The notes under the pieces are model-generated. The model saw only the letters and a program-made list of their open reading frames with translations, ran no database searches and was not told where the DNA came from. A stretch of DNA of 64,000 nucleotides. Source: Kibdelosporangium sp. MJ126-NF4 (GTDB taxonomy: Bacteria; Actinomycetota; Actinomycetes; Mycobacteriales; Pseudonocardiaceae). A program made the translations under genes and the position numbers. Of this stretch, positions 35,819 to 47,800 are shown in pieces. The DNA lies in NCBI RefSeq assembly GCF_000826545.1, contig NZ_CDME01000010.1:245019-309018 (forward strand). Direction: 5' to 3'. How positions within the stretch are numbered: the first letter of the stretch is position 1; every line of letters begins with the position of its first letter.

Positions 35819-37290
35819 AGCGCGTACGCGCGATGGTGTCGATCGTCGCGGTGACCGCGGCGATGCTGGCCCCGGCCACCACCGCCCAGGCGGACTCCGA
35901 GCTGGGCGACCGGCTGGCCCGGTCGGTCACACCGGACGGGCTCAACCGGCACCTGATCGCCATCCAACGGATCGCCGACCGCAACGGCGGACACCGCGCC
36001 GACCCGAGCAACGGGTTCAGGGAAACGATCTCGTACGTCGAGAACACCATGCGGACCGCCGGGTTCGACGTGCGGGTGCAGGAGTTCACCTACGATCGCT
36101 CGGTCACCGACAAGTCGAGCCTCACAGCGGGAACAGCGGCCCACACCCCGACTCCGATGGGCTTCTCGGTGGACACGCCCGCCGGTGGCGTGACCGGGCC
36201 GCTGGTCGTGGTCCCCACCGACGCCGACACCGGCTGCCAGGCAGCGGACTACGCGGGCCAGAACCCGGCGGGCTCGGTCGTCCTGCTGTTCCGCGGCGGC
36301 TGCACGTTCACCCAGAAGCAACTCGTCGCGGCCGAGGTCGGCGCCAAGGCGGTCGTGGTCTACAACCACTCCATCGGCGCGGCCATGGGCTTCATCGACG
36401 AGGCGCAGGCGAAGGTCCCGATCGTGATGGTCGGCTCCGTGGCGGGCGCTGCGCTGGGCAAACTGGCGGGCACACAGACCACGCTTGAGGTGCGCAGGCA
36501 CGTCGAGCCGACCGTGACCCGCAACGTGATCGCCGAGACACACACCGGCCGCAAGGACAACGTGATCACGCTCGGCGCGCACGCCGACAGCGCGCCGACC
36601 GCGCCGGGCATGAACGACAACGGGTCCAGCCTGGCCGCGTTGCTGGAACTGGGCAAGCAGCTCGGCGGTTCGCCGAAGGTCAAGAACGCCGTCAGGTTCG
36701 GCTTCTGGGGCGCCGAGCCGCGGCACTCCGGTTCCACGCCGTACCTGGAGTCACTGAGCTTCGAGCAGCAGCTGGACATCGCGCTGTACCTGGACGTCGC
36801 GCCGATCGGGTCGGGCAACGGTGGCTACTTCGTCTTCGACGGCGACAACTCCACCGGCGCGCCGGGCCCGATGCCGTACGGCTCGGACAAGATCGAGCAG
36901 GCGTTCAGGAACTACTTCGGCCGTGTCGGCATCCCCACTGAGGAGGCGCCTGCCGTCGGCCAAGGGGACTACCCGGCGTTCATCGCGGCCGGAATCCCCA
37001 CCGGCGGGCCGTTCGCGGGCATCCCGCACATCAAGTCCGCCGCGCAGGCAGCGAAGTGGGGCGGCACGGCCGGGCTCTCCTTCGACCCGTGCAACCACGC
37101 GCCGTGCGACAACCTCGGCACCGTCAACCGTGGGCTGATCGACAAGAACGCGGACGCGGTCGCCTATCTGACCGGCACGTACGCGACGTCCACTGAGGAC
37201 GTCAACGGTGTTCCGGCACGGGCACGGAGGGCGGCTGCCCGTGCTGCTTACCGGACGACGACCGTCGCCCCGGCAGGAGAATCCAGATGA
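35815..37290 (+). CDS. Secreted M28-like aminopeptidase homologue 2 with degenerate metal site
   Basis: The 491-residue protein is a paralogue of the preceding gene, with the same order: signal peptide (about 1-26, MLAPATTAQA), PA insert (about 115-210), M28 fold and the shared tail STEDVNGVPARARR. The GAHADS histidine and the MNDNGS aspartate are kept, but the second Glu is Pro (WGAEPRH), the third aspartate is Ala (YLDVAPIGS) and the last histidine is Tyr (GDYPAF). Zinc peptidase activity is therefore unlikely. The GTG start overlaps the previous stop by 4 bp. Confidence 0.85.
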   Translation: MKRVRAMVSIVAVTAAMLAPATTAQADSELGDRLARSVTPDGLNRHLIAIQRIADRNGGHRADPSNGFRETISYVENTMRTAGFDVRVQEFTYDRSVTDKSSLTAGTAAHTPTPMGFSVDTPAGGVTGPLVVVPTDADTGCQAADYAGQNPAGSVVLLFRGGCTFTQKQLVAAEVGAKAVVVYNHSIGAAMGFIDEAQAKVPIVMVGSVAGAALGKLAGTQTTLEVRRHVEPTVTRNVIAETHTGRKDNVITLGAHADSAPTAPGMNDNGSSLAALLELGKQLGGSPKVKNAVRFGFWGAEPRHSGSTPYLESLSFEQQLDIALYLDVAPIGSGNGGYFVFDGDNSTGAPGPMPYGSDKIEQAFRNYFGRVGIPTEEAPAVGQGDYPAFIAAGIPTGGPFAGIPHIKSAAQAAKWGGTAGLSFDPCNHAPCDNLGTVNRGLIDKNADAVAYLTGTYATSTEDVNGVPARARRAAARAAYRTTTVAPAGESR

Positions 37291-38795
37291 GACAGCTTCG
37301 TCTCGTGTTCATGACCATGGTGCTGACCGCCGCCGCTGTTGTCGCGGTCACCGTCGCACCCACGGCGGCGGCCAACGGACCGGCCAAGCTCGCCGAGAAC
37401 CTGGCGCGGAAGGTGACGGTCGACGGGATCAACCGGCACCTGATCGCGTTCCAGCGCATCTCCGACCGCAACGGCGGGCACCGGTACGACCCGTCGCCCG
37501 GCTTCCAGGAAAGCCTGGACTACGTCACGGGCAAGGTCAGGGACGCGGGCTTCGACGTCACCCTGCAGGAGTTCAGCTACGACCGGCTCGTCATCGATGC
37601 CGCGTCCGTGTCGGTGAACGGGCTGCGGACTGTGCCGATCCGGATGCAGGGCTCCCCGCAGACGCCGGTCGATGGCGTCACGGCAAACCTTGTCGTCGTC
37701 CCGGTCGATGCGACGACAGGATGTGAAGCCGGGGACTACGCCGGGCTGAATGCCGCCGGGGCGGTCGTGCTGATCCGCCGTGGCGGGTGTTCGTTCGCAG
37801 CCAAGGAGCGAGTAGCCGCGGACGCCGGGGCCGTGGCCGCGGTGGTCTACAACAACAGCCCCGGTCCCACCCGAGGTGACGTCGATCCGGCGACCGCGCG
37901 GATCCCGATCGTCGGCATCACCGGTGACGACGGGGCAGCGCTGGCCGGGAAGTCAGGCGGCCGGGCCACGGTCGTCGCGCGTGATCACTACGAGCGCACG
38001 GTCAGCCACAACCTGATCGCGCAGACCCGGACCGGCCGGACCGACAACGTCGTGATGGCGGGCGCGCATCTGGACAGCGTGCCGGGTAGCCCGAGCATGA
38101 ACGAGAACGCCACGGGTGTCTCCACATTGCTGGAAACGGCATTGCGGCTCGGCAGTGCGCCCAGGATCGAGAACGCCGTACGGTTCGCGTGGTTCGGTGG
38201 GTCCTTCGAGAGCGTGGGATCGGACGACTACCTGAACTCGCTCTCGTTCGACCAGCAGCTGGACATCGCCATGTATCTGGCCATCGAGGCGATCGGGTCC
38301 TCGAACGGCGGCTACTTCGTCTACGACGGCGACAACTCGGACGGCGTGGTCGGGCCGATGCCCTACGGTTCGGCCCAGATCGAGCGCGCGTTCGTGGACT
38401 ACTTCGCCGGTCGCGGCATCCAGGCGGAGGGAACGCACATCGGGCAGACCCGGGGCGAGTACTTCTACTTCATCGCCGCGGGGATCCCCACTGGCGGGCC
38501 GTACACCGGGATCCAGTTCATCAAGACCGAGGCGCAGGCCGCGAAGTGGGGCGGCACAGCAGGTGCGGCGTTCCACCCGTGCCACGACGCGCCGTGCGAC
38601 AACCTCGGCAGCATCAACCGCCCGATCCTCGACAAGAACGCCGACGCGGTCGCGTTCGTCACCGGCAGCTACGCGATGTCCACCGAGGACGTCAACGGCG
38701 TGCCGTCACGGGCTCGCCGGGCGGCAGCACGGACGGCGGCGATGGCGAAAACCGGGCCGGTCAAGGCGAACTCGCCAACACACACCAACAGCTAA
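37287..38795 (+). CDS. Secreted M28-like aminopeptidase homologue 3 with degenerate metal site
   Basis: The 502-residue third paralogue has a signal peptide (about 1-30), a PA insert and an M28 fold. Its active-site positions read GAHLDS (His kept), MNENATG (Asp to Glu), FGGSFES (both catalytic and zinc Glu lost), YLAIEAIGS (Asp to Glu) and GEYFYF (last His lost). It is the most eroded of the three at the metal site, yet the frame and overall fold are intact. The ATG overlaps the previous stop (ATGA). A strong hairpin follows, before the NRPS gene. Confidence 0.85.
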   Translation: MRQLRLVFMTMVLTAAAVVAVTVAPTAAANGPAKLAENLARKVTVDGINRHLIAFQRISDRNGGHRYDPSPGFQESLDYVTGKVRDAGFDVTLQEFSYDRLVIDAASVSVNGLRTVPIRMQGSPQTPVDGVTANLVVVPVDATTGCEAGDYAGLNAAGAVVLIRRGGCSFAAKERVAADAGAVAAVVYNNSPGPTRGDVDPATARIPIVGITGDDGAALAGKSGGRATVVARDHYERTVSHNLIAQTRTGRTDNVVMAGAHLDSVPGSPSMNENATGVSTLLETALRLGSAPRIENAVRFAWFGGSFESVGSDDYLNSLSFDQQLDIAMYLAIEAIGSSNGGYFVYDGDNSDGVVGPMPYGSAQIERAFVDYFAGRGIQAEGTHIGQTRGEYFYFIAAGIPTGGPYTGIQFIKTEAQAAKWGGTAGAAFHPCHDAPCDNLGSINRPILDKNADAVAFVTGSYAMSTEDVNGVPSRARRAAARTAAMAKTGPVKANSPTHTNS

Positions 38796-38798
38796 CCG

Positions 38799-38843
38799 CT
38801 CGTGAGTGTTTTGGCCGGTTCTAACCGGCCAAACACTCACGAG
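38799..38843. repeat. 45-bp hairpin repeat, copy 1, before the NRPS gene
   Basis: A near-perfect palindrome begins CTCGTGAGTGTTTT and ends AAACACTCACGAG, with a 21-bp stem and one bulged T. It lies between the last M28-like stop and the NRPS start, only 34 bp from the latter. It may reduce read-through into the NRPS gene or act on mRNA stability. The same outer stem recurs at 61031-61076. Confidence 0.75.
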
Positions 38844-38877
38844 AGTTTGGCTGACGGACACTGGAGGGGAAAGTCGG

Positions 38878-41800
38878 ATGACGGACAACGCGACCGCGGT
38901 TGCGCGCTTCGAAGCGGCAGTCGCAACCGACCCACGAGCGATCGCCGTGGTCCACGGGGACACCGAAGTGTCCTATGCGGACCTCAACGCCATGGCCAAC
39001 CGACTGGCGTGGCAGTTGATCGCTCGTGGTGCCGGGCCGGACAGCCTGGTCGCGCTGGCCGTCCCGAGGTCGGTGGAGATGATCGTCGCCTGGCTCGGTG
39101 TGCTCAAGGCCGGTGCGGCGTACCTGCCGGTCGACGCGAACTACCCGGCCGACCGGATCGAGTTCATGCTCGCCGACGCGCGGCCTTCGGCGGTCGTGAC
39201 GATCAGCGGCGTCGACTTTCCCAGCGGTGCAGCGGATGCGGTGTTCCTGGACCACCTGGACGACACCTGCTCCGCTGACCCGACCGACACTGACCGCGTC
39301 CGTCCGCTGTCGGTCGACGACGCGGCGTATGTCATCTACACTTCCGGATCCACCGGCAGGCCGAAGGGCGTGGTGGTCACCCACCGAGGCATCGGCGGGA
39401 TGGCCGACGAGCACATCGACCGGCTGCGGATCGGGCCTGGCAGCCGGTTCCTGCTGGCCGTGTCGATCAGCTTCGACGTGTCCATGGCCGACATCGCGAT
39501 GACGCTCTTCTCCGGTGCCACACTCGTGATCCCCGCTCCGGACACGCAGATGGCCGGTGACGAGCTGGCGGACGTGATCGAACGGCACGAGGTGACGCAC
39601 ACCGACCTGGTCGCGGCCATGCTGGCCTCGCTGCCCGACCGCGAGTTGCCGAGTATGGGCAACATCATCGTCGGCGGCGAGGCTTGTTCACAGGGCCTCG
39701 CCGCCCGGTGGGCACCGGGCAGGCGGCTGGTGCACGTCTACGGCCCGACCGAGTCCACTGTGGTCGCCACGATGAGTGAACCGGCGTCCGGCACGGACGC
39801 ACCGCCGATGGGGCGCCCGATCCGGGGCGTCACCGCGCACGTTCTGGACGCGGCTCTGCGTCCGGTCCCGGCGGGCGAACCGGGAGAGCTGTACCTCGCG
39901 GGCGCCGGGCTGGCTCGTGGCTACCTGAACCGGCCGGGCCTGACCGGGGACCGGTTCGTGGCCAACCCGTTCGGTGCGGGCGGGGCTCGGATGTATCGCA
40001 CTGGGGACCTGGTGCGGCGACGCCAGGACGGCAATCTGGAGTTCGTCGGCCGCGCCGACAAACAGGTCAAGCTCCGCGGCTTCCGGATCGAGCTCGGCGA
40101 GATCGAGGCCGCGGTTGCCAGCCACCCGTCGGTCAGTAGCGCGGCCGTCATCGTGCACGAGGACAGTGGCCAGAAACGACTCGTGGCCTATGTTGTCCCC
40201 GCCGGTACGGTAGATCCGGCGGCGATCCGGTCGTATGCCGCCGAGCGGTTGCCCGAGTACATGGTGCCAGCTGCAGTGCTGGAGGTTTCCGCGTTTCCGT
40301 TGACGCCCAACGGGAAACTTGACCGGGCTGCACTGCCCGCTCCCGACTTCTCCGTGACTGTCTCGCTGCGGGCACCGCGCACACCCCGCGAAGAAGTCCT
40401 TTGTGGACTATTCGCCGACGTGCTCGGCCTGCCGAAGGTCGGTATCGACGACAGCTTCTTCGACCTCGGCGGCGACAGCATCGTGTCCATCCAGCTGGTC
40501 AGCAGGGCACGCAGGCTCGGCATCGAGTTCACACCGCACGAGGTCTTCACCCACCGGACGATCGAACGCCTTGCCGCGGTGGCGCGTGACGGCGCCGTGG
40601 CACAGGTCGAGGACCCGGACGCGGGCATCGGCGAGCTGCCGTTCACCCCGATCATGCACTGGCTGGTGGAACGCGGCGGCCCGTTCGAGATGTTCCACCA
40701 GGCGATGGTGGTCCAGGTCCCGGCCGACCTCGGTGAGCAGCGGATCACGCGCGCGTTGCAGCGCGTGCTCGACCACCACGACATGCTCCGTTCCCGACTG
40801 GTCGCGACCGGCCAGATGGAGGTGGCGCCGAGAGGCTCGGTCGTGGCGGGCGACTGTCTCGTGCGGATCGACGTGTCCGGACTGGACGAGCTGAAACCGG
40901 TCGTCGACAAGGAAACCCGGCGCGCGTCGGCGCAGCTGGATCCTGGGCGCGGGATCATGGTGCAGGCCGTCTGGTTCGACCGCGGCCCGAGCAGGCCGGG
41001 GCGGCTGCTGGTGTGCCTGCACCACCTGGTCGTCGACGGCGTCACCTGGCGGATCCTGATCCCGGACCTGGCAGACGCGTGGCACGACCCGGACACGGCC
41101 CTGCAACCGGTGGGCACGTCGTTCCGCGGCTGGGCGCGGCGGCTCTCGGAGCTGGCGTCGGACCTGGAAGCCGAGAGCTGGCAGGAGGTGCTGGCCACAC
41201 CGGACCCGTTGCTGACCGAGCGGCCGCTGGACCCGGCGGTCGACGTGGTCGCCACCGCCCGCACGGTCACCATGACACTGCCGGGCGACGTCACCACGTC
41301 GTTGCTGACCACGGCACCCGCCGCGTTCCACGCCGGTGTGGAGGACATCCTGGTCAGCGGACTCGGCCTGGCGGTCGCGGCCTGGCGCGCCGAGCGCGGT
41401 ATCTCGCAGTCCACCGCCGTGCTGATCGACCTGGAGGGCCACGGCCGCGACGAGAACTTCGCCGACGCGGACCTGTCCCGCACAATCGGCTGGTTCACCA
41501 CGATCCGGCCGGTCCGGCTCGACCTCGGCGCCGTGGACTGGGCCTCGGTGTGGGCGGGCGGCACCGCGATCGCCCGCGTGGTCAAACGCGTCAAGGAACA
41601 GCTGCGCGACGGCGGACTGACGTTCGGGCTGTCCCGGTACGTCAACCCGGAGACCGCCGGATCCCTTGCCGCACTGGGCACACCGCAGATCGAGTTCAAC
41701 TACCTCGGCCGGTTCCCGGTGCCGGACCCGGTCGACGCGGGAGACTGGTCGGCCGCGCCGGAGGCCGACGTCCTCGGTGAGGGCGAGGACCCGCGGATGC

Positions 41801-44800
41801 CGTTCGCGCACCTGCTGGAGATCAACGCCCTCACCGAGGACCACTCGACGCTGCCCCGGCTGGTCGTGTCCTGGGCGTGGCCCGGCGCGTTGCTGTCCGA
41901 CGAGGAGGTGAGCAGGCTCGGCGAGCTGTGGTTCCAGGCACTGACCGCCATCGCCGCGCACGTCCCGTCGGCCTCCAGTCACACGCCATCGGACTTCCCC
42001 CTGGTCCAGGTCACGCAGCCGGAGATCGAGCGGCTGGAGGCAGCCCGGCCCGACCTGGTGGACCTGTGGCCGTTGACGCCGTTGCAGGAAGGCCTGCTGT
42101 TCCACGCCCGCTACGACGAGCACGAGCAGGACGTCTACATCACCCAACTCGTGGCCACGCTCGACGGGCCGATCGACATCAGCGCGCTGCGCACGGCGGC
42201 CACGTCGCTGGTGCGTGACCATCCGCAGCTGCGCGTGGGCTACCCGTTTGGTGACACGACATTGGCACTCGTGCGGCGCGAGGTCGACGTGCCGTTCGAG
42301 ATCGTCGACGACGACCTCGAACGCGTACTGGAACGCGACCGGCTGCACCGGTTCGACCTGATGGACCCGCCGCTGCTGCGTTTCACGCTCGTCGGGTCGA
42401 AGCTGATCATCACCAGCCACCACCTGCTGCTCGACGGCTGGTCGATGCCGGTGCTGCTGCGGGAACTCGTGCAGCGCTACGGCAACCCCGACACGCCTGT
42501 CGCGGCGGCGCCGTACCAGTCGTACCTGTCATGGCTCAACCAGCAGGACCGTCCGTCCGCTCAGGAAGCGTGGCGTGCGCTGCTCGCCGACGTGGCGGAG
42601 CCGACGCTGATCGCACCCGGTGCCGAGAATGGCATACCGGTGCGGTCACTGGACTTCACAGTTGAGCTGTCCGAGGACCTGACCACACGGCTCGCCGCGA
42701 CGGCCCGTGCGCGGGCGTTGACCATGAACTCGGTCGTGCAGGGCGTGTGGGCGTTGCTGCTCGGCAAACTCACCGGCCGCGCCGATGTCCTGTTCGGCAC
42801 CTCGGTGTCCGGGCGGCCGCCGGAGATCGCGGGCATGGAGTCGATGCTCGGCATGTTCGTCAGCACGATGCCGGTGCGGGTCCGGCTCGACCCGGGCGCG
42901 TCGATCGCCGACGTGCTCACCGACGTGCAGGACCAGCTGTCCCGGATGACACCGCACGCCTACCTCGGGCTGGCCGACATCCAGCGGCAGGCCGGGATCG
43001 GCGACCTGTTCGACACGCTGACCGTGTTCGGCAGCTACCCCGACCACACCGAGCTGTCCTGCGGCGACCTGCGCGTCACGGACGTCGACGAGCTCGACGC
43101 GATCCACTACCCGCTCGGCCTGGCCGCCACGCCAGGCAAACGCTTGGGACTGCGGCTGACCTACCGTCCCGACGTGTACAGCGAAGCCGACGCCCAGCGG
43201 TTCACCGACCGGCTGATCCGGCTGTTCGAGACGGTCGCGGCCGATCCCACGGCGACGGTCGCCCACGCCACAGTGCTGTCCGCGGACGAGCGCAAACGCG
43301 TCCTGCACGACTGGAACTCCGCCGGACTGGTCATGCCGGTGTCGAGCTTGCCCGACATGATCGAGGCACAGGTCCGGCGCACGCCGACCGGTGAGGCACT
43401 GGTCCTCGGCGACACCGTCGTCACCTACGCCCAGCTCAACGACGACGCCAACCGGCTCGCACACCACCTGATCGGCCTCGGCGCCGGGCCGGAGTCCCTG
43501 GTGGCGATCGCGTTCCCGCGTTCGGTCGAGCTGCTGGTCGCCTGGCTCGCGGTGCTCAAGACCGGTGCCGCGTACCTGCCCGTCGACCCCGGCTACCCCG
43601 CCGAGCGGATCGAGTACATGCTCACCGACGCCCGCCCGGCTGTTGTGCTGTCCACTCCGGACAGCCGCATCCCGAACGCGGTCGCCGTCGACTCCCACAG
43701 CCTTGCCGACCTGCCCGCGACCGACCCGGTTCGGACCTCGTCGCCACGCCACCCCGCCTACGTGATCTACACATCGGGATCGACCGGCACGCCGAAAGGC
43801 GTGGTGGTCACCCACAACGGCGTGGCCAACGTCGTCGCCGCGCACGTCGACAGCATGCGGCTCGGGGAGTCCAGCCGGTTCCTGCTGGCGGTGTCGATCA
43901 GTTTCGACGTGTCCATGGCCGACATCGCGATGACCCTGGCCTCCGGCGGCGCGCTGGTGCTGCCGCCACCGGGCAGCACACTGGCCGGTGACGAACTCGC
44001 CGGGCTGATCAACGACCACAAGGTCACGCACACCGACCTGGTCGCGCCGATGCTGGCGTCCCTGCCGGACGGGGACCTGCCGACACTGCAGGGATTCGTG
44101 GTCGGCGGCGAGGCCTGCGCCGGTGAGCTGGTGGCCAGGTGGTCGCCCGGCAGGCGGATGATGCACGTCTACGGGCCGACCGAGGCCACGGTCGTGGCCA
44201 CCATGTCCGACCGTCTGGCCGGTGCCGACACGCCGCCGATCGGCCGTCCCATCGGCGGAACCAGCGCCTACGTGCTCGACACCGGGCTCACCCCGGTGCC
44301 GCCGGGCGTGGTCGGTGAGCTGTACCTGGCCGGTGCCGGTCTGGCACGGGGGTATCTGAACCGGCCGGGCCTGACCGCCGACCGCTTCATCGCCAGTCCT
44401 TTCGGCACGTCGGGGCAGCGGATGTACCGCACGGGTGACCTGGTGCGCTGGCGCGAGGACGGGAACCTGGAGTTCGTGGGCCGGGCCGACAACCAGGTCA
44501 AGATCCGGGGGCACCGCGTCGAACTCGGCGAGGTGGAAGCGGCAGTCCGGGCGTGCCCCGGTGTCCGGCAGGCCGCCGTGTCTGCGATCACCGGCAGGGG
44601 CGGTGCGAAGAACCTGGTCGCGTACGTCGTGCCCGAAGCAGGGGAGAGCCTCGACGCCGGGACGTTGCGGGCGCAGCTGGCGGCACGGTTGCCGGAGCAC
44701 ATGGTGCCCGCCGCTGTCGTCGCGCTCGACGCGTTCCCGCTCACGCCCAGCGGAAAGCTCGACCGGCGGGCGTTGCCGATACCGGAACAGACCGCCGCCG

Positions 44801-47800
44801 AGGGACGCGCGCCGCGCACGCCACACGAGGAGATCCTGTGTGGACTGTTCGCCGAGATCCTCGGCCTGCGCTCGGTCAGTGCTGCGGACAACTTCTTCGA
44901 CCTCGGCGGACATTCGCTGCTGGCCACCAAACTGGTCAGCCGGGTGCGCACGGCACTCGGTGTCGAGCTGACCATCAGGGCCGTGTTCGAGACGCCCACG
45001 GTCGCCGGTCTCGCACAACGGATCGCCGGAGCGGCCTCGGCGAGACCACCGGTCCGTCCGGTCGACCGCCCGGCCGAAATCCCGTTGTCGTTCGCACAAC
45101 GCAGATTGTGGTTCCTCAACCGGTTCGAACGCGGTGACGGCGTCTACAACGTGCCGTTCGCGTTGCGGTTGCGCGGAAAGCTTGACTTGTCGGCGTTGCG
45201 TGACGCGATCGAGGACGTGGTCGAGCGGCACGAATCGCTGCGGACAGTCTTCCCCAGCAGCGACGGTGAACCACGCCAGCAGGTCATCGACGGCGTGACG
45301 ATTCCGTTGCCGGTCGTGCGAACCGACGACCTGGCAGGCGCGTTGATGGACGCCACCGGTGTCGACTTCGACCTAGAAACCGAGATCCCGCTGCGGGCAA
45401 CGGTCTTCCGGCTCGGCCCCGACGACCACGTGCTGCTGCTCGTGGCGCACCACATCGCCACCGACGGTTGGTCACGCGGCCCGCTCGCCGCCGACCTCAC
45501 CAGCGCCTACACCGCGCGGTGCTCCGGGGAGTACCCGCAGTGGGCCCCGCTACCAGTGCAGTACGCGGACTATGCGCTGTGGCAGCGGGAACTGGCGATC
45601 GACGAGCAGATCACGCACTGGGCCCGTGAACTGGCCGGGCTACCGGACACCATCGACCTGCCCGTCGACCGACCGCGCCCAGCCGTGCTCACCTACGAGG
45701 GCGCGCAGGTGCCTGTGCGCATCCCCAGCGAGCTGCGCGACCGGCTCGCGCAGCTGGCCACGCAGTGCGACGCGAGCGTATTCATGGTGCTGCAGGCCGG
45801 ATTGGCCGCGTTGCTCAGCAGGCTCGGCGCCGGGCACGACGTTCCACTCGGCACTCCGATCGCGGGACGCACCGACGAGGCCGTGGACGACCTGATCGGG
45901 TTCTTCGTCAACACCTTGGTGCTGCGGACCGACACCAGCGGCGCACCCACCTTCCGTGACCTGGTCGACCGGGCCCGCACGGCCGCGCTGGCCGCGTACG
46001 CCAACCAGGACGTGCCCTTCGAACGGCTCGTCGAAGCCGTGAACCCGAACCGGTCCATGGCGCACCACCCGCTGTTCCAAGTGATGCTCACCCTGCACAA
46101 CACGGGCGAGTCACTGCCGGACCTGCCAGGTCTGACGGTCGACGAGGTCCAGGTCGGCCGCAGGCACGCCAAGTACGACCTGTCGCTCGACCTCACCGAG
46201 TCGGCCGACGGTATCGACGGCAGTCTGGACTACAACGTGGCCCTGTTCGACCAGGCCACGATCGAGGCGATGGCCGACCGCCTGCTCGCGCTGCTCGACG
46301 CGGTCACCGCCGCACCCGACCGGGTCGTGGCCGACATCGACCTGCTCACCCCGGCGGAGCGGGAGATCCCGGACACGAGCGCCGAGGTGCCGTATCTGTC
46401 CATCGTGGACGTGTTCGCGCAGCGGGTCGCCGAGACGCCGGACGCGACAGCGGTGGTGTCCGATGAGGGCCAACTGTCCTATGCGGAGCTCGACCGTCGG
46501 GCCAACAAGATGGCGCACAGGTTGATCAGCCGTGGCGTCCGGCCCGAATCGCGTGTGGCGATCCTGCGCAAGCCCTCGATCGACCTCATCGTGTCCGTCC
46601 TGGCCGTGCTCAAGACAGGCGCCGCCTATGTGCCGCTGGACGAGCGTTATCCGCTGGCCCGCAGGCAGTTGCTGATCGAGGACAGCGGCTGCGCGTTGCT
46701 GCTCACCGATGACGAGCCATCCGGAGATCACGAGGCCACATCTGTGAGCATGCACCCGGAGCAGGTGGCGTATGTGATGTTCACGTCCGGCTCGACCGGC
46801 AGGCCCAAGGGCGTCGCCGTGACGCACCACAACGTCGTGCAACTGGCCTACGACCGGTGCTTCAATCGGGCCAACCACAGGCGGATGCTCGTGCACTCGG
46901 CGTTCGGGTTCGACGCGTCGACCTACGAGATCTGGGTGCCACTGCTGACCGGCGGCACGCTCGTGATGGCCACCGGCCACGGAGGCGACGTGGCGCATCT
47001 GCGGGACGTCATCACACGCCACCAGGTCACAGCGGGCTACTTCACCGCCGGGCTGTTCGCCGTCGTCGCAGACGAGCACGTCGACGTGCTCGCCGGGCTT
47101 CGTGAAGTCTGGACAGGCGGCGACGTCGTGTCTCAGGCGACCTTGCAGCGTGTGCTCGACCACTGCCCGCGGACGGCTGTCGTGCACAGCTACGGGCCGA
47201 CCGAGACCACGTTCGCGTCCAGCTACCAACGGTTCGAGCCCACCGACCGGACAGTCCACAGTGTCCATCTGGGACGGCCGTTGGACAACAATCGGCTCTA
47301 TGTGCTCGACGACCGGCTGCACCAGGTCCCGCCGGGTGTGCCGGGGGAGCTGTACATCGCGGGAGACCAGCTCGCGCGGGGATATCTCGGCCAGCCAGGG
47401 CTCACTGCCCAGCGGTTTGTAGCCGATCCGTTCGGCAGCGGCCGGATGTACCGGACCGGCGACCGAGTCGTCCGGACGACCGCCGGTGCACTGCGTTTCC
47501 TCGGCAGGGCCGACGACCAGGTCAAACTCCGTGGTTTCCGGATCGAGCCGGGCGAGATCACCGCCGCGTTGGCCTCCGCCGAGGCTGTCGCCAACGCCGC
47601 CGTGATCGTGCGCGACAAGCGGTTGGTCGCCTACATCGTGGGCGACATCGACACGGCCAAGGCCATCGCCGGGGAGAAGTTGCCCGAGTACATGGTGCCG
47701 ACTGACTGGGTGTCGCTCGACAGCGTGCCCTTGACTGTCAACGGGAAACTCGACCGGGCCGCGCTGCCCGCGCCCGACCGTGCGTCGACGTCCTCCCGTA

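Noticed and set aside
34310..38795. Treating the three M28-like genes as decaying pseudogenes
   Set aside because: All three have full length, intact signal peptides, overlapping stop-start junctions and a conserved C-terminal tail. Only the metal ligands vary.
38878..40600. NRPS 5' truncation, because module 1 lacks a condensation domain
   Set aside because: A loading module without C is normal. The start has a good ribosome binding site, and a GGDSI carrier motif followed by an E domain forms a complete initiation module.
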